64,000 nt of DNA, taken from positions 558,001 through 622,000 of the forward strand of contig LNKV01000033.1 of the NCBI GenBank assembly GCA_001465935.1. Reading direction: 5' to 3'. Both the position numbers and the translations under genes were made by a program. A model generated the notes under the pieces. That model did no database searches and had not been told where the DNA came from. It saw only the letters and a program-made list of their open reading frames with translations. Source of the stretch: Clarireedia homoeocarpa. Its lineage: Eukaryota; Ascomycota; Leotiomycetes; Helotiales; Rutstroemiaceae. Positions 1 through 11,728 of this stretch are shown here, piece by piece. Positions within the stretch are counted from its first letter, which is position 1, and each line of letters starts with the position of its first letter.

Positions 1-1779
1 GCAATACTCATCAAGGTCAGGGGTGGCGCCTCCACATTTTCCGATTCGCTGATGGCCGTAATGAGGTTTGGGTTAGAAACTTGGACTTCTAGTTTGCAAT
101 GGGATGAGTTTTTCAGGGTACCGAAATCGGCATCCTCAATGCGCAACCAGCATGGTCCCATTATGTTTTTCCAGAGAACAAATTGCTCGAACAGAGGGGT
201 GTTTGTGCCAAAGACGTGAGAGAAAGTCGAGCCAGTTTGTTGTTCAGGGTGTAGTTGGGGTTCTGTTGGACATCAGCGAATGTTAACGGCTTTGGCGAAG
301 GGACTTACTGGAATAGGGATACAGCAACTTTAAATATTCACCCTCCTTTGGTATGCCCGGAAGCTCAAAGGCGTACTTCCTCGTGCAGGGCTTAATCTTA
401 TGCATCCCAACATTTAATTGGGTCATCATCTCGTCAACTTCCTCATAGACATCTTTCATCTCAACCTCGTCGGTGGTCTCACGACCATGACGGTGTCGAT
501 ATTGTCGAGGAAGGAAAAATAGCTTTCGAAGAACATTGTCAACTTTGACGAAGCAGCTGACGAAAGTGTCTGTTTTCTTGTTCTTAACTTTGCCGAAAAG
601 GCACAAACTGCCGTTCATCTCCGTGTAATCGGTCCAGAACATGCTGAGACTTCCATCTTCCTCAATTGCATCGTTGTAGTCAAGTTTCCCAAATGACATG
701 GTCTCCGCTGACTGACTACTATTCATGACGTTCAGCTTTTGAGTAACATCATTCCAAGATGATGGATCGACTTCGGCAGCTGGGGCGCGAGCTGGAGAGG
801 AGCTGGCTGGTGTAGGATATGACTCCTTCTTGATTTTGGGAGGTGGCCTTGATCCAGAGATGTTGACACTAGTGGTAGCAATTCCATCGGCTTGTGCGAT
901 TTCCATCATGTCCTCCTCCTCGTCTTCCTCCTTGACCGAAATGTGTAATCTCCTCTCAACCGCCTTTGCGACCGGAGAAGAAGGTAACGGTTCACTAATG
1001 AGCATATCATCATCGTCAATGCCGCCCATAAAATTGTCCTCATCATTCACTTCCAAGGGCGGGCTAGAGGGAATGTTTGGTGTTGTTAATGTTCTAGTAT
1101 CAGCTACTTTCGTTCGTTTTGACGTCTGTCTAGATTCGTTTACAGAAGGAGACAGCGCCCTAGTTCTACGCTTCTCTTGTGTACGGCTGGGTCTTGAAGG
1201 TTGCGGGTTTGGTCGCGATATGTTTGAGTCCACTTCTGTTAAAAGATCCGCCAAGAAGTTATCATCTGCTTGCGTTTTTATAGGCTGTGCTAGTTAGTGA
1301 GATAGACACAATCGCCTCTCATGAAACGCACCTTGGTCTTTGTTTGAGCTGCTGCTGGGCCTTTGGTAAAATAATTGCTAATTCCTTTCTCCATGCTCTC
1401 CTTCTTAGCCTTCTCTTCCTCTCGTTTCCTCTTTGCTATGACATTCTTAGCTACAGGTTATACCAGTGTATTTTCAGTACATACCAGCTTTTCCGCTCTT
1501 GCCTTTCACTGGCAGTTCTTCCTCGCTTTCTGACCCATACTGTGGCCTACTATCCCACTCCTCACGGCCATCATCAGCATAACCCTCACCATTATCGTCG
1601 ATAACGAAGTCGTCTTGGTCTAATCTGTTTCGAACGACTTTTTTGTAACCCTCTTCATCAACCTCTTCGTATAAATCTTCTTCTTGTTGGACTTGATAAG
1701 TATCCAGACGTTTCTTGCCTGACTCTCGCAGAGCTCTAAGTTCCGCGAATCTTGCTCGCGCACTCGACGCTTTTGACAT
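1..1779 (-). CDS. POL1: DNA polymerase alpha catalytic subunit, N-terminal part (partial gene)
   Basis: This is the catalytic subunit of the replicative DNA polymerase alpha-primase complex, which starts and extends RNA-primed DNA in the nucleus. Four exons are seen: 1779-1485, 1450-1332, 1284-309 and 262 to beyond base 1. The introns are 34, 47 and 46 bp, and the frame is kept at all three junctions. About 550 codons lie in the window; the polymerase core is off the left edge. The first exon carries the family's N-terminal domain (FAELRALRESGKKRLDTYQV, then an acidic DLYEEVDEEGYKKVV segment). The last exon has FSHVFGTNTPLFEQFVLWK and IMGPCWLRIEDADFG, a strongly conserved stretch in POL1. Residues about 125-280 are low complexity. 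The start is the first ATG, giving MSKASSARARFAELR. It is divergent from the PPR gene, and ACGCG boxes lie in the shared promoter. Confidence 0.93.
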
Positions 1780-2169
1780 ATTGAATCAATTAAAGGATTA
1801 TAAGGCAAAAGAACGATAGAAAGGGGACAAAAATCTCCAGAACGATTCGGAATGAGAGACAATTGAGTATGAGTGAACCGTAGCAAAATGCAAGCATAGG
1901 ATTGTGCAAACGAGAAATGGGAAGTTTATGGAGGGTTAGTACACGAGACAGGGAAGTTAACGCGATTTGGCGACGCGAAATCGGCAAGAACGCGCACCCT
2001 TGTTTGATATAACGTGTAAAATCAATTTACTGAATGTATGAGCGCCTGATAATTATGTCAGAATATTCGGAAAAATCTGTGCCCCGCTCCGAATCCGATA
2101 ACAATCGCATCAAACAAAAATTCCAGAAATTTATCGATGTAGGCATCTACAGCGAGGGGACCCAAGACG
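1780..2169. promoter_or_regulatory. Divergent promoter of POL1 and the PPR gene with ACGCG boxes
   Basis: The 390-bp interval separates the POL1 start (left, minus strand) from the PPR start (right, plus strand). Three ACGCG cores sit close together: ACGCGA at 1960-1965, ACGCGAAA at 1973-1980 and ACGCGC at 1990-1995. ACGCGT and ACGCGAAA are the known MCB and related sites bound by the G1/S factor MBF in yeasts, where POL1 is a classic target. That this fungus uses them the same way is inferred. Confidence 0.45.
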
Positions 2170-4404
2170 ATGTTTTCATGTCGGGCATGTACCAAACGCT
2201 GCATTCAGGCACTCATTGGAGACTCTGCGATATCATATCTGCCTTCACAAGCTTCTCTTATTCGACCGCATGCCCATAGATTATTTACTTCCACTGCAAC
2301 AAACCAAGCTATAGTGGAAAACGACGAAACCAATTATCGGCCGCTCGATCAGGAAGAAGGAAATTCTCAGTCAAGAGTAACCGGATCATCAGAGCGACAG
2401 CAATGGCTGAAATCTAGAGGAGTAACGCCTGCGGATAAAAAGCCTGCTAAGCCGGACCCTAGAGAAGATGCCCATTTCTTCAAGAAAGTCAAGCAGCTTC
2501 AGGACCCTCTTAATCTTGCCCAATTTGTTCGAAGTAAACTCAAAAATGACGATTTCGAGACTGCTCTGCTATATGTGCGCGCGGCAAGCAAGAATGTGCA
2601 ATGTGTCGTTAGCTGGAATCATTTGATCGAATGGCAATTAAGTAAAGGGAAGATGAATGCAGCCATAAAGACCTACAACGAGGTTTGTTACTGTTACGGG
2701 ACAATGTTCTGATAAAGCACTAATTCATTGTCGCAGATGAAAAAACGAGCACAATTCCCAGATGCGCAAACATATACTATTATTTTCAAGGGTTGCAGCG
2801 AACATCCATATATCAAGGAAGGTCTTCAGAAAGGACTGCTGATCTATACTTCAATGCTTGCCGAAAAAGCGCGTATTAAACCTAATACAATCCATACAAA
2901 TGCAATGTTGAGACTGTGCTCAAGAGCTGGCGATCAAGATACCTTGTTAGGTATTGCTGGACAGATGGATTCGACAGGTCTGAACGCACCGAATAATCTG
3001 ACCTTCACAACCATTCTGAATGCATTTCGAATGAATGCTATTGGGGACCCTGCAATGGATCAAGATCAACTCAAGCGAACGAGGCGAACAGCAATCCAGA
3101 ACGCACGGCGTATGTGGGGAGATATATACGTTCGGTGGCGCAAGGGTGACATTTTCATTGACGAAGAACTCGTTTGCGCCATGGGTCGTGTTCTGTTACT
3201 AGGGGATGCCCAGGATCTGGATGATATACTATCTTTGGTTCAGCAAGCCATGGATATCCGTCGCCAACTACCCCGGATGGATACGAAATCTCGTCAAAAG
3301 ATTGAACCGTCTCTCCAGGGAAAGCCAGTGCCAAAAGAATCACAAGAAAATACGCTTACAACCAACGATACCAATCAAACAGAGACAACAGCACAGCCTT
3401 CGGCTCTCATTGCAAGTTCACCAGATAACGTATTTTCTATCTCTACATACGAAGCGACACAGTTAGCAAAGTCCATCGCTCATGCTACTCCTGGTCAAAA
3501 CACGATTTCATTGGTACTGGACGCATTACTGAAACTGAATGTCAAGGAAGCAGCAACCAAGTACTGGGACATCTTTACTAAAACTAAGAATATCATACCG
3601 GATGCTGACAATTATCATGCCTATCTGCGAATCCTTCGAGTCTTCCGCTCAGGCGGTCAAGCATCTGAGCTAGTTCAATCCATACCTCCCCACCTTATCT
3701 CTGAAAAGATATGTCGTCTCGCAATGTCTGCTTGCCTTCGTGACAAAAACAACCACCGCACGTTCTCCAACGCTGGCAAAATCCTTGACATAATGCAAAT
3801 GCATCTCCGAGTCCCAGATATCCGCGCCCTTATCGACTACCTCGAAATCGCCGTCACATCTCCACCACATACTACAGCCGAAGGCGGTAAACCCACAGCC
3901 TATGCCCAGGGCCAACAAATCCTCCGCGCTCTCGAACGTCTCAATCCTTCGTACCTCAACGTCCGCGCTCTTCTCATGTATGGTAACCCCACCGATGCTA
4001 AAGAAGACAAATACTACAACAGCGACGAGTTCCGAGCGTCTGTTCGTCTTCTCGTGAGACGTCTCATTGCTGCCTACGACATCCTCATGAATAAAGGTCT
4101 TGTTACACCAGAGATGTACGGAAAGCTAACAGGACAACGCGGCAAATTAGCTGCCTTCGTGGCGCGGTCAAATCAAGCTCTTAATCCAAACTTTAAAAAG
4201 GAAACCAAACTCGAGAAAAGTGAATTACCAGAATTGTCTCAAGAGCAGGAGCAGGAGCAGGAGCAAAATAAGACCGGATATTTTGACGTTCCAAAGTCCC
4301 GGAGGGCTTCTAGTGGAGAATTAAAGGCTGCAAGAAAGATGGGCTATGTCTCTCAATCTGCGGTGAGAGGATATCTGGGTCGCAACCAAAATGCAGCCCC
4401 ATAG
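2170..4404 (+). CDS. Mitochondrial pentatricopeptide-repeat (PPR) protein
   Basis: Two exons, 2170-2682 and 2737-4404, are joined across a 54-bp intron (GTTTGT...TCGCAG) and give 726 residues. The N-terminus (MFSCRACTKRCIQALIG, then IRPHAHRLFTSTA) is basic, free of acidic residues apart from one Asp, and looks like a mitochondrial targeting sequence. PPR-like helical hairpins are visible at about 145-260, with phrases such as WNHLIEWQLSKGKMNAAIKTYNE, and DAQTYTIIFKGCSE, KPNTIHTNAMLRLCSRAGD and NNLTFTTILNAFR. A second helical region spans about 420-600. PPR proteins bind organellar RNA and act in its processing or translation; the exact target cannot be read from the sequence. The C-terminus has an EQEQEQEQ tract coded by a short CAGGAG repeat. 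It could correspond to a mitoribosome-associated PPR factor, but I do not recognise the ortholog. Confidence 0.85.
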
Positions 4405-4826
4405 GATGCTGTCAGGAAATACTTGAGTTACGCATAACGGCCAGCCTGTACGCTACTTCTAAGCCAACCCTGTTAATTGTACATTATACCCAATACTACT
4501 CGAATCGACTCGACATGATGAGCACCCAGCATCACTCATAAAAACAAAGAAGTTTCCACGAAACTTAATTGGATGAACTATTGCTTGTGGATTAAGGTGT
4601 GCAGTCAACAGACTTGGTCTAACTGGCTAAATTTCATGTGATTCTTCGCTATCAATACCCTTTCTTGAAACGAACTGTGCATTTTCGGAACGATAACCGC
4701 ATGAGCGAATAGTGGTTCGTCTCCTGAACCTAAAAGCAAAACAATGTTGCGCATCTTGACGAATAAAAACAGAACTGCAATAACATACTACTAAAGCGAA
4801 CTCCCCGAACCACCTGGCCCTTCTTT
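4405..4826. other. Convergent 3' spacer, no gene seen
   Basis: The 422 bp lie between the ends of the PPR gene (plus) and the large uncharacterised gene (minus). Only short overlapping reading frames occur, with no intron-exon pattern and no repeat. It most likely holds both 3' UTRs. Confidence 0.6.
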
Positions 4827-7800
4827 CTAACTGCAAAAGCTACTCATGTTAATCTCTCTATCCATCTTCTCCAACAACTCGCCGAAGCTTGAACTAAGAT
4901 CTGTCTCGCCATCACTGAGCTCGTCCTCCTCCTTGCCTTTTTTAGTCATGTTATTGGAGATTCGCTCTTGCTGTTCTTCTACCGCAACCTTCATTTTTGG
5001 ATCATGATTATTCTTAGATTCTTTTGCTAGTGTAGCTTGGCCTTGGAATCGCGCTGGAGACTTATGTGAAACCGATGGAGGAGACGTCGGTGCCATCATT
5101 CCATGGGCTTGGAATATGTCGACCAAAGCTCCAACCCTTTTTTCTTTCCGACTGGATGACTGACTTGAGCGGGCGGCTTTACCAATTACTCTGAGGTTTA
5201 GATCTTCGACCGTAATCGGGCTTTTAAATTGAATAGATTCCCCGGTGACGAGCTTTAGTTCCTTATTCTTCAACGGCGTTTTCAGCCCAACATTCCCGCC
5301 CTGAAGTTCGGTGGTGGCGTTGGCTTGGACTTCAAGGGGCTTCGGCATCCATTCTGCATTTTTATGACTGTCCATGAATGATGATGATCGCTTCCACTTC
5401 GATACTGCTCGTGTCTCCTCGACATATTCAGGAACACCACCCTCATGTCTGAAACCAAATTCCTCAATCTCCCCTCGAAACGCTGTAATAATGCCATTAT
5501 GGAAGTCCATCATGCTGTCAAAGCGCTCTTCGAACGGTCTCGGTGATTGATTTGGCAATTGTGCCGCATTCCCAGATATGCTTGCGTCATCGTTGTTGCC
5601 GCAACTTGCATTCTCCTCTATGAGCCCAACGTCTTCAACAGGAATGATGTAAATGTTCTCTCTCAACTCGTTCAAAATGGCCTCCGTTGAATTATTTTCC
5701 CGTCCTGTCAGGTCGTCGCTGCGATCTGCGGACGAGCCACTCACATGTCGGTCGGAATCGGAAAAAGATCTTGGTCCTTCTACAATAGTGCTCATGACTG
5801 CACGCTTAACAGAAATAGTATCAACTAAAGATTTGGTCGGTTTCAATGGTGTTGGGATATCCTCAAAGTTCTTTTTAAAATCTTTGTTGTTCATGGAGAA
5901 ATCAAACGCAACAGCCATCGTTGTATTGGAGGTGTTCGCACCATCATGTTCCACGACCTTGACCTCTAATGATGCTGTATCCTCTTCTAGATCTTCACTT
6001 TTGGATTCACTGTTGAAATTGAGTTCAGACAATTTCTTAGGTTGACCCTCGAAAATGGAGGACATGCCCCCTACCATGTCCTCAAGGGAAAGTGCGTCTG
6101 ACTCGTCGTGGATGTCGGCCGTAGCGTCACAATCAAACTGTAAATCGGCTGCTGAGGTTGGGATACGATTTGCATGATCTCCATTGTCGAGGCAATCCAG
6201 ATACTGCAGAATCTTTTTGGTACCCCTCAAGAAAGGCTCGGACATTCCCGGCCGACCTTGAATGAACATCGTAACATCAAAGTCCTTCTCATTAAACTCG
6301 TATGGTTCGTAGTCACGTTTTTGATGCGGGGTGCCTGTCTCCACACACATGCTCATATCTTGGTTAACGGAAGCATCATCAGAGATCGAGTCATCTGGAT
6401 AATGCGATGAAGAACTTTTGAGAGAATCCGTTGTTGCTGGGTGAAAGTCATTCTCTACATCGGAGAAATCTGGTAGTTCGTGCTCACTCTCACCTTTCTC
6501 CTGGAGCGGGGAAAGCACGGGATTCCATGGGCTGGTCATATGCTTATCGCCATCTCCATGCGCAGAGATGTAGTAGCACTGCTTTGACGAGTCGTACTTC
6601 ACATCTGAGAAAACACTCCCGCACAATATATGCTGACGGCGGATATCAGAGAGCGCAAGCTCTCTGTTGCTGTAAACCTTCAGTTCTGCCTGTCGACCTT
6701 TGGTTTGTGGATATTGTACACGAGTGGTTACATCATACTCGTCAATTCGGGGCAATGGCCAACCCCATGGATGAAGCTCAATGAAAGAGTCCTTTTGGTG
6801 ATAGGTTATAGTATCAGAATAGTCGCCTTGGTTCTCGTCAAATATGGAGGCGATAGCCAGGTGCCCACTTGGAAAATATCCCTTCTGCACCCGTTTTGTG
6901 TCTGTTGCAGGATATTTGACGTGCAAAGGCCCTGGCGGAAAGGTGAAGGTTTTGAACCAACTTAGATGATTTCGAACTATTTCTCCTTGTGATTGAGTCT
7001 GAGCTTTATCTGACGGGCTATGCTGGGCACTGATAGGTGGACAGCTGGGAGCCGTGGCGGGCGTAAGTCGTCTCCCGAATACGCTTTCGGCAGATGTTGA
7101 TGGAGGTGTTGCATGGCAGTATCCCAAATCCCCACGATTGGAGCACTTTTGTTGAATGCCGGATGTAGAAGGTGGCCTAGGGTCAAGCGAGGTTAACAGA
7201 TCGGCGAACTGCTTCACCACATCAGCTTTTGAAGACTATAAGCGCCGGGTGTTATTACATACCTCCTTGTTTAGGTCCTTGCAGGCATAAGTGATCCCTG
7301 TGCTGTCCCCCGCCATAGAGCTTTGATCTGTGCGAGAAGCATTGGTACCATTGGCGGGTCCTTCATCCCAATCGTGTTGTGTCTCGTCCGACACAGATGT
7401 AAGGTGCAAATTCTTGGTCATCTTGTTCACAATTAATTTGATACTGAGAGCAATCCGTTGCCTATCTGCCTCTGCAGTATCGAGATAATTCTGTCCTGGT
7501 TCCTGATGTGGGTATTTTTGTGCATTTGATTTCTGTCGAAATCCAGGATCGGGACCTACTAGCTTGGCACCGTCTCCGTTTACAGGAACTAGCTGCTGAA
7601 CTCCTGAGTCACTTCTGTCGGCTACACGATCATTTTCTGATGCGGAACTATGACGTGCAATGACGTGCTCCTCTACCAAATCAGTTTTTGAATCACAGCT
7701 CGCGTCGGAATTTGCAGCAATCGGCGTCCTCTCCCGCATCGCAGACTCGTCGACCGTTGTCGTTTCAGTCGCACAGGATATCACCGTTAAATCGGTTACT

Positions 7801-8185
7801 TGTTTGTGTTCGCTATTGTTAGTTGTTAGTACCATGATTAGCAATAAGAGTTATTATCCTAATTACCTGGGTATTGATTGATGGTCATGTAGGACATTCG
7901 GGCTTAAGTCATTCAGAAAGTCCACTGCTTTGGTTGGTATCAGTTTCCCGAGGGAAGGTGATGATGAGGCGCTCTTGTGAGCATGAGATGATTCGTCGGA
8001 GTTTTCAAATGAATTGACCATTAGTTCAAGCCATGAGTTGGGTGTTTTTGATCTGTCTTCATCTGAAAGTAGCGTGTCAGATGTCAAGATCTCATCAAGG
8101 TCATCGAGTGTTTGTGCCTGACTTGTCCCTACAACAGGTAGTCAGTACAGGCTCTCATATAATTCATTTTTGTTTCTTTCTTTTC

Positions 8186-8241
<56 letters not shown>

Positions 8242-8898
8242 TACAACTTCTGGCATCAAGTCCTGCATCTAGATTGCAAAGAAGCATGCCAATAGGCACA
8301 CCCACTTCAGAGTCCATCGGGAAATCAGCGGGCTCTGTATCCTGCGGACTTTTCGAGCACTCCAATGATTCTTCAGTATCCACATTATTGACTGGATGGC
8401 TACTAGATGGTGTGTTGCGGGTTGGAGACATCTTGTTGGTAATGGATCCAAGGATGTCCCCAAGACTCTTTCGCCGTCTGGGATGCAGCTCTGGGGTTTC
8501 TTCTATAACTAGTTATCAGCAACTGCTTATGAATGTACAGCAAGTAGATATAATTGGCAAATTTTACCCGCTTCTAAGTTCAATTTCCATGGCGATATAG
8601 TCTGTGGTTGTTCAGGACCAGGAGTGCTTAAGTCAGTCGACCTCTTCGAACGAATAGTACCAAGAAGATCCCAAGCCTGGTTCCTGCGATGGGATGTGCT
8701 TGTCTGTGGCCATTCATCTGTTTCGTTGGTAGCTTTTCGTTTGGACTTTAGACCTCTAATGGTATCTAGAATCTGTCGAGCTTTCTTCTGGGACGAGCTT
8801 CGGGCCAAGTCGTGAGCTTTATATGATGTTGGAGTACGAGGTAGCGGGCGATTCTCATCAACTCTTTTCTCTGGGGTCTTGAAAGATATTGAAGCCAT
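4827..8898 (-). CDS. Large uncharacterised acidic protein (about 1261 aa)
   Basis: Five exons keep frame: 8898-8568, 8502-8245 (or 8248), 8128-7867, 7812-7263 and 7211 (or 7208)-4827. Two splice choices are ambiguous by 3 bp each. No family is recognised. The N-terminus is basic and carries three similar short hydrophobic motifs, ARQILDTIRGLK (about 40-51), AWDLLGTIRSKR (75-86) and KSLGDILGSITNK (122-134). The middle is acidic and disordered, rich in Ser, Asp and Glu. One more ordered block near the start of the last exon has WFKTFTFPPGPLHVKYP and HPWGWPLPRIDEYDV. The C-terminus again looks helical (SSSFGELLEKMDREINMS). No signal peptide or membrane segment is seen. Intron 2 contains a 49-bp AG microsatellite. 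The pattern suggests a nuclear or cytoskeletal regulatory protein, but this is a guess. Confidence 0.75.
8188..8236. repeat. (AG)n microsatellite inside an intron
   Basis: An uninterrupted AG/CT dinucleotide run of about 49 bp lies in the second intron of the 4827-8898 gene. On the transcript it is a pyrimidine (CU) tract between the donor and the branch/acceptor region. Confidence 0.95.
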
Positions 8899-9597
8899 GA
8901 TACTCGTTTAATGCAAATGCAAATGCCGCGTTGTGGCCTGTCAGCTACCAATGTCAGCTATGGATGGTACGGGCTATGCCAGCAAAACCTTCGTGCATTG
9001 AAGAAGAGCCCAAGAACTTGAAAACAGGATATAGAGATTGAGGGAATTTAAAATTGCCTGTAGACTTACTTGGGCTGTAACCAAAAGATCACCAAAATTG
9101 TTCCAGATGTGGTGGGTGTTCTGGGTCGATGGAGAGAACTATTGAAAATTGAAGGAATGGGATTTTAGTTTTGAATGAGCACATATTGGGAGAAAGAACT
9201 ATCCGACCTATATCTTCGTGGCTTCCGCATACGTTTCTTTAATCCTGTCAAGGTCGTCAACCTCGCTTGCCTCTTGAAGAAATAGGAGGGAGACGAGGCT
9301 GCTGAGGCGCCAAGACTCATGTACCCCTAAAAGTCGCGACTTTAGCCTTACTCTCGCGTGTAAAGGCGGCCAACAATCAAACTTTCACGACCTTGAAGAT
9401 CCATCATATTTTCATCGAACTTCGCTCATTAATTCTCAGCTACACAAACCTGTCATAAACAATAAGGCTCGGTAATTAATTTGGCATTTCGACAGATTCC
9501 TGATTGACAGAGTCCAACTTTCACTGTCGATTCGCGCTTTCCCTACACCTCTTACTACTACCTAAGTTACATTTAATACCATCAAGATCACTTCAGC
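8899..9597. promoter_or_regulatory. Divergent promoter region, no gene seen
   Basis: The 699 bp separate the start of the uncharacterised minus-strand gene from the start of the RRM gene on the plus strand. No credible reading frame occurs. Sequence before 9598 is pyrimidine-rich (ACTTTCACTG, CCCTACACCTCTTACTACTACC), as is usual before fungal start codons. No specific operator was recognised. Confidence 0.5.
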
Positions 9598-10859
9598 ATG
9601 GCGTCTGGTGCACTTCCCGATTTTGGAGGCTTCATAAACAAAGGTATCGAGCTTAAAATTCTCTGCGCATTGTTCATGGTTGGCAATGGACCGCTGACTT
9701 CTCATACAGAGCGCGAGCGTAAAAAGAATGAGGACATCGCAAACAAATTCTTCGGAAAGAACCGACGAGCGAGTGCGCCAGGATCTACAAACAATCGCAA
9801 ACGAGGCGCTGCGGTGCCATCGCTTGCCAGCAGAATTGGAGGTGGAAAGGTTTGCACTCTATAATTCCCAATCGATAGCCATGCGCATCTAACAGCCCAC
9901 AGCACAGTGGAGCTGTAACCAAAATCACAGCCAGGCAAACAAAACCTATCGCCAAACCAGCTGCAGGCAATGTCGATGCCGAATGGACCCACGACCTTCA
10001 TGCCTTGAACAATCCTTCCGCTTCCCGAGTCTCCCAAGTACCGCCTCGTGCTCCAAGAGTCACACAAGCACGCAATGATCGACTTGCCAAAGCCTTCAAT
10101 GGCTCAGCGTCATCGCCTAATTTGAATGGCCAATATAATATTGTTCCCAAGTCCAAAGCTCAAACAAGCTTGACTATCAAAGGCCTCGCTGGACCGTACA
10201 TCATTATTGCAGAAAATTTCTTGCGAGGAACATCAGCACAGGATATTGAGACTGCCATGACCCCAGTCGGAGGACCTGTATTAAGCTGTCGCATCATATC
10301 GGAATATCCCATAGTCACCGCAGAGATAATCTTCGAATCGAAAGATGGGGCGGATAATGTGAAAGACACCTTCAATGGGCAAGAAGTATGTGACATGGAA
10401 TGAATTCACGACTCCGCTAATTTATTGTTTTCATAGGCCGATGGGCGAACCCTCCACGTTTATTACAAGGAAGAAGCTGCTGCACAAAAAACTGTTTCAA
10501 GACCCGCGCCTACTGCGCCTGCACGATCAAGCATACCCTCTGGCCCAAGAGCTGGTAGATTAGACCGAGATGATGGTTCAGACAGATATGCACCCAAGGA
10601 CCGAGCGCCCAACAACGGACGAAATGGTCGAGACGACATCGTGGACGGCACTTATGGATTCGATGACCGTATGGATATGGATAATCACGAAGACAATAGG
10701 AATACCAATCAGAACGGCCGAGGGCTTTACAGCGACAACCTCGTTGGAAGCCGCAACAGCCAAAACAACTATCGTGGCGGAAACTCACGAGGTGGCAATC
10801 CTCGGGGTGGCGATAGGTGGATTGGTGGAGGAAGAAATGGCAGCGATCGATACAGATGA
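9598..10859 (+). CDS. RRM-domain RNA-binding protein with RGG-like tail (REF/Yra1-like)
   Basis: Four exons, 9598-9643, 9710-9849, 9903-10385 and 10437-10859, encode 363 residues. The ATG is followed by ASGALPDFGGFINK. The N-terminal part is basic (ANKFFGKNRRAS, KRGAAVPSLASRIGGGK). A single RRM-like fold covers about 120-215, from TSLTIKGLAGPYIIIAENF through GADNVKDTFNGQEADGRTLHVYY. It lacks canonical aromatic RNP1 residues. The tail is Arg/Gly/Asn-rich with RGG-like units (NYRGGNSRGGNPRGGDRW). This layout resembles REF/Yra1/Mlo3 mRNA-export adaptors and other hnRNP-like proteins; the family assignment beyond RRM is inferred. Intron 1 is 66 bp, in frame and free of stops, so an unspliced transcript would still be translatable with 22 extra residues. 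Confidence 0.85.
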
Positions 10860-11728
10860 TGCTAAGCCATTCGAATTACTCTACCTACTATGAACCATTT
10901 CTACTTCCTTTTGGACATTCTGCTCGACAGCTAGCATTTCAAAGAGAAAAACTCGCCGAAAGTTTCAATCGTGTAACACAACGGTCTTTTGCAACATACG
11001 TACACCGAGAGTTATTCCGCGCATCAATCAATAATAAAATGGATATTAGGCAGTCACGGGTTGGCTGCTTGCACGGCGTTCTGGAGAAATTTCGGCGTCG
11101 ATATCGCCTTGGCTCTTAATGCATTACGTGTATACCACAAAAAGAAATAAAAATATTTCCTTCGAGCTTCTTCAAGGACAGCTAGGTGTGATGCGTCCAC
11201 CGTATGCTATCTTTTCTCCATCTCGATCATTCAACCTTTTTCGTACGATGTTCGATGCGAGTCGATGTTGTCAGTGAATATGTTTGTGGTTCAAAGTGCC
11301 CGTAGATGATTTGCTGTGATGTGTGTGTGTCATGCACTCACTATTAGCACATGGTTTCGCAAGTCATCTTCTTCGTTTGAGAGATCCATACATCAAACGC
11401 GTGGAAGTGGCCCTCGTCATTTCTGTAAAGAAGTCTCGGATGTGCAAATCAGCTACGTGAAGTCTTTCTCCTTCCTGCCAGGCAATTCCTTCTCTCCACG
11501 CCAAGCAGAAAAATGAGTTTAAATCGGCTTCGATCGATGACAGCCCCTTCACAGCAAGTGATGCTCCAAAAAAAAAAAATCCAAATCGCAATGTTACATT
11601 AATCATATCCGCGCCTATCTATATATCATCTCATCATTTCCCGATACTTCTAATACAAACCAACCTGTACATCCATATGCTTTCCTATCAATCCTCTTCC
11701 CACCTTCTACCCACTTCTTCTTACCTCC
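10860..11728. other. Convergent 3' spacer, no gene seen
   Basis: The 869 bp lie between the RRM gene end and the MFS gene end. Short reading frames are present, but none has a family match or splice structure. An A-rich run (AAAAAAAAAAA near 11568) and pyrimidine-rich sequence up to 11728 are the only visible features. It probably holds both 3' UTRs. Confidence 0.55.

Noticed and set aside
830..1297. 155-codon plus-strand frame opposite POL1
   Set aside because: Shadow of the low-complexity POL1 exon 3, which has conserved protein sequence and matched splice sites on the other strand.
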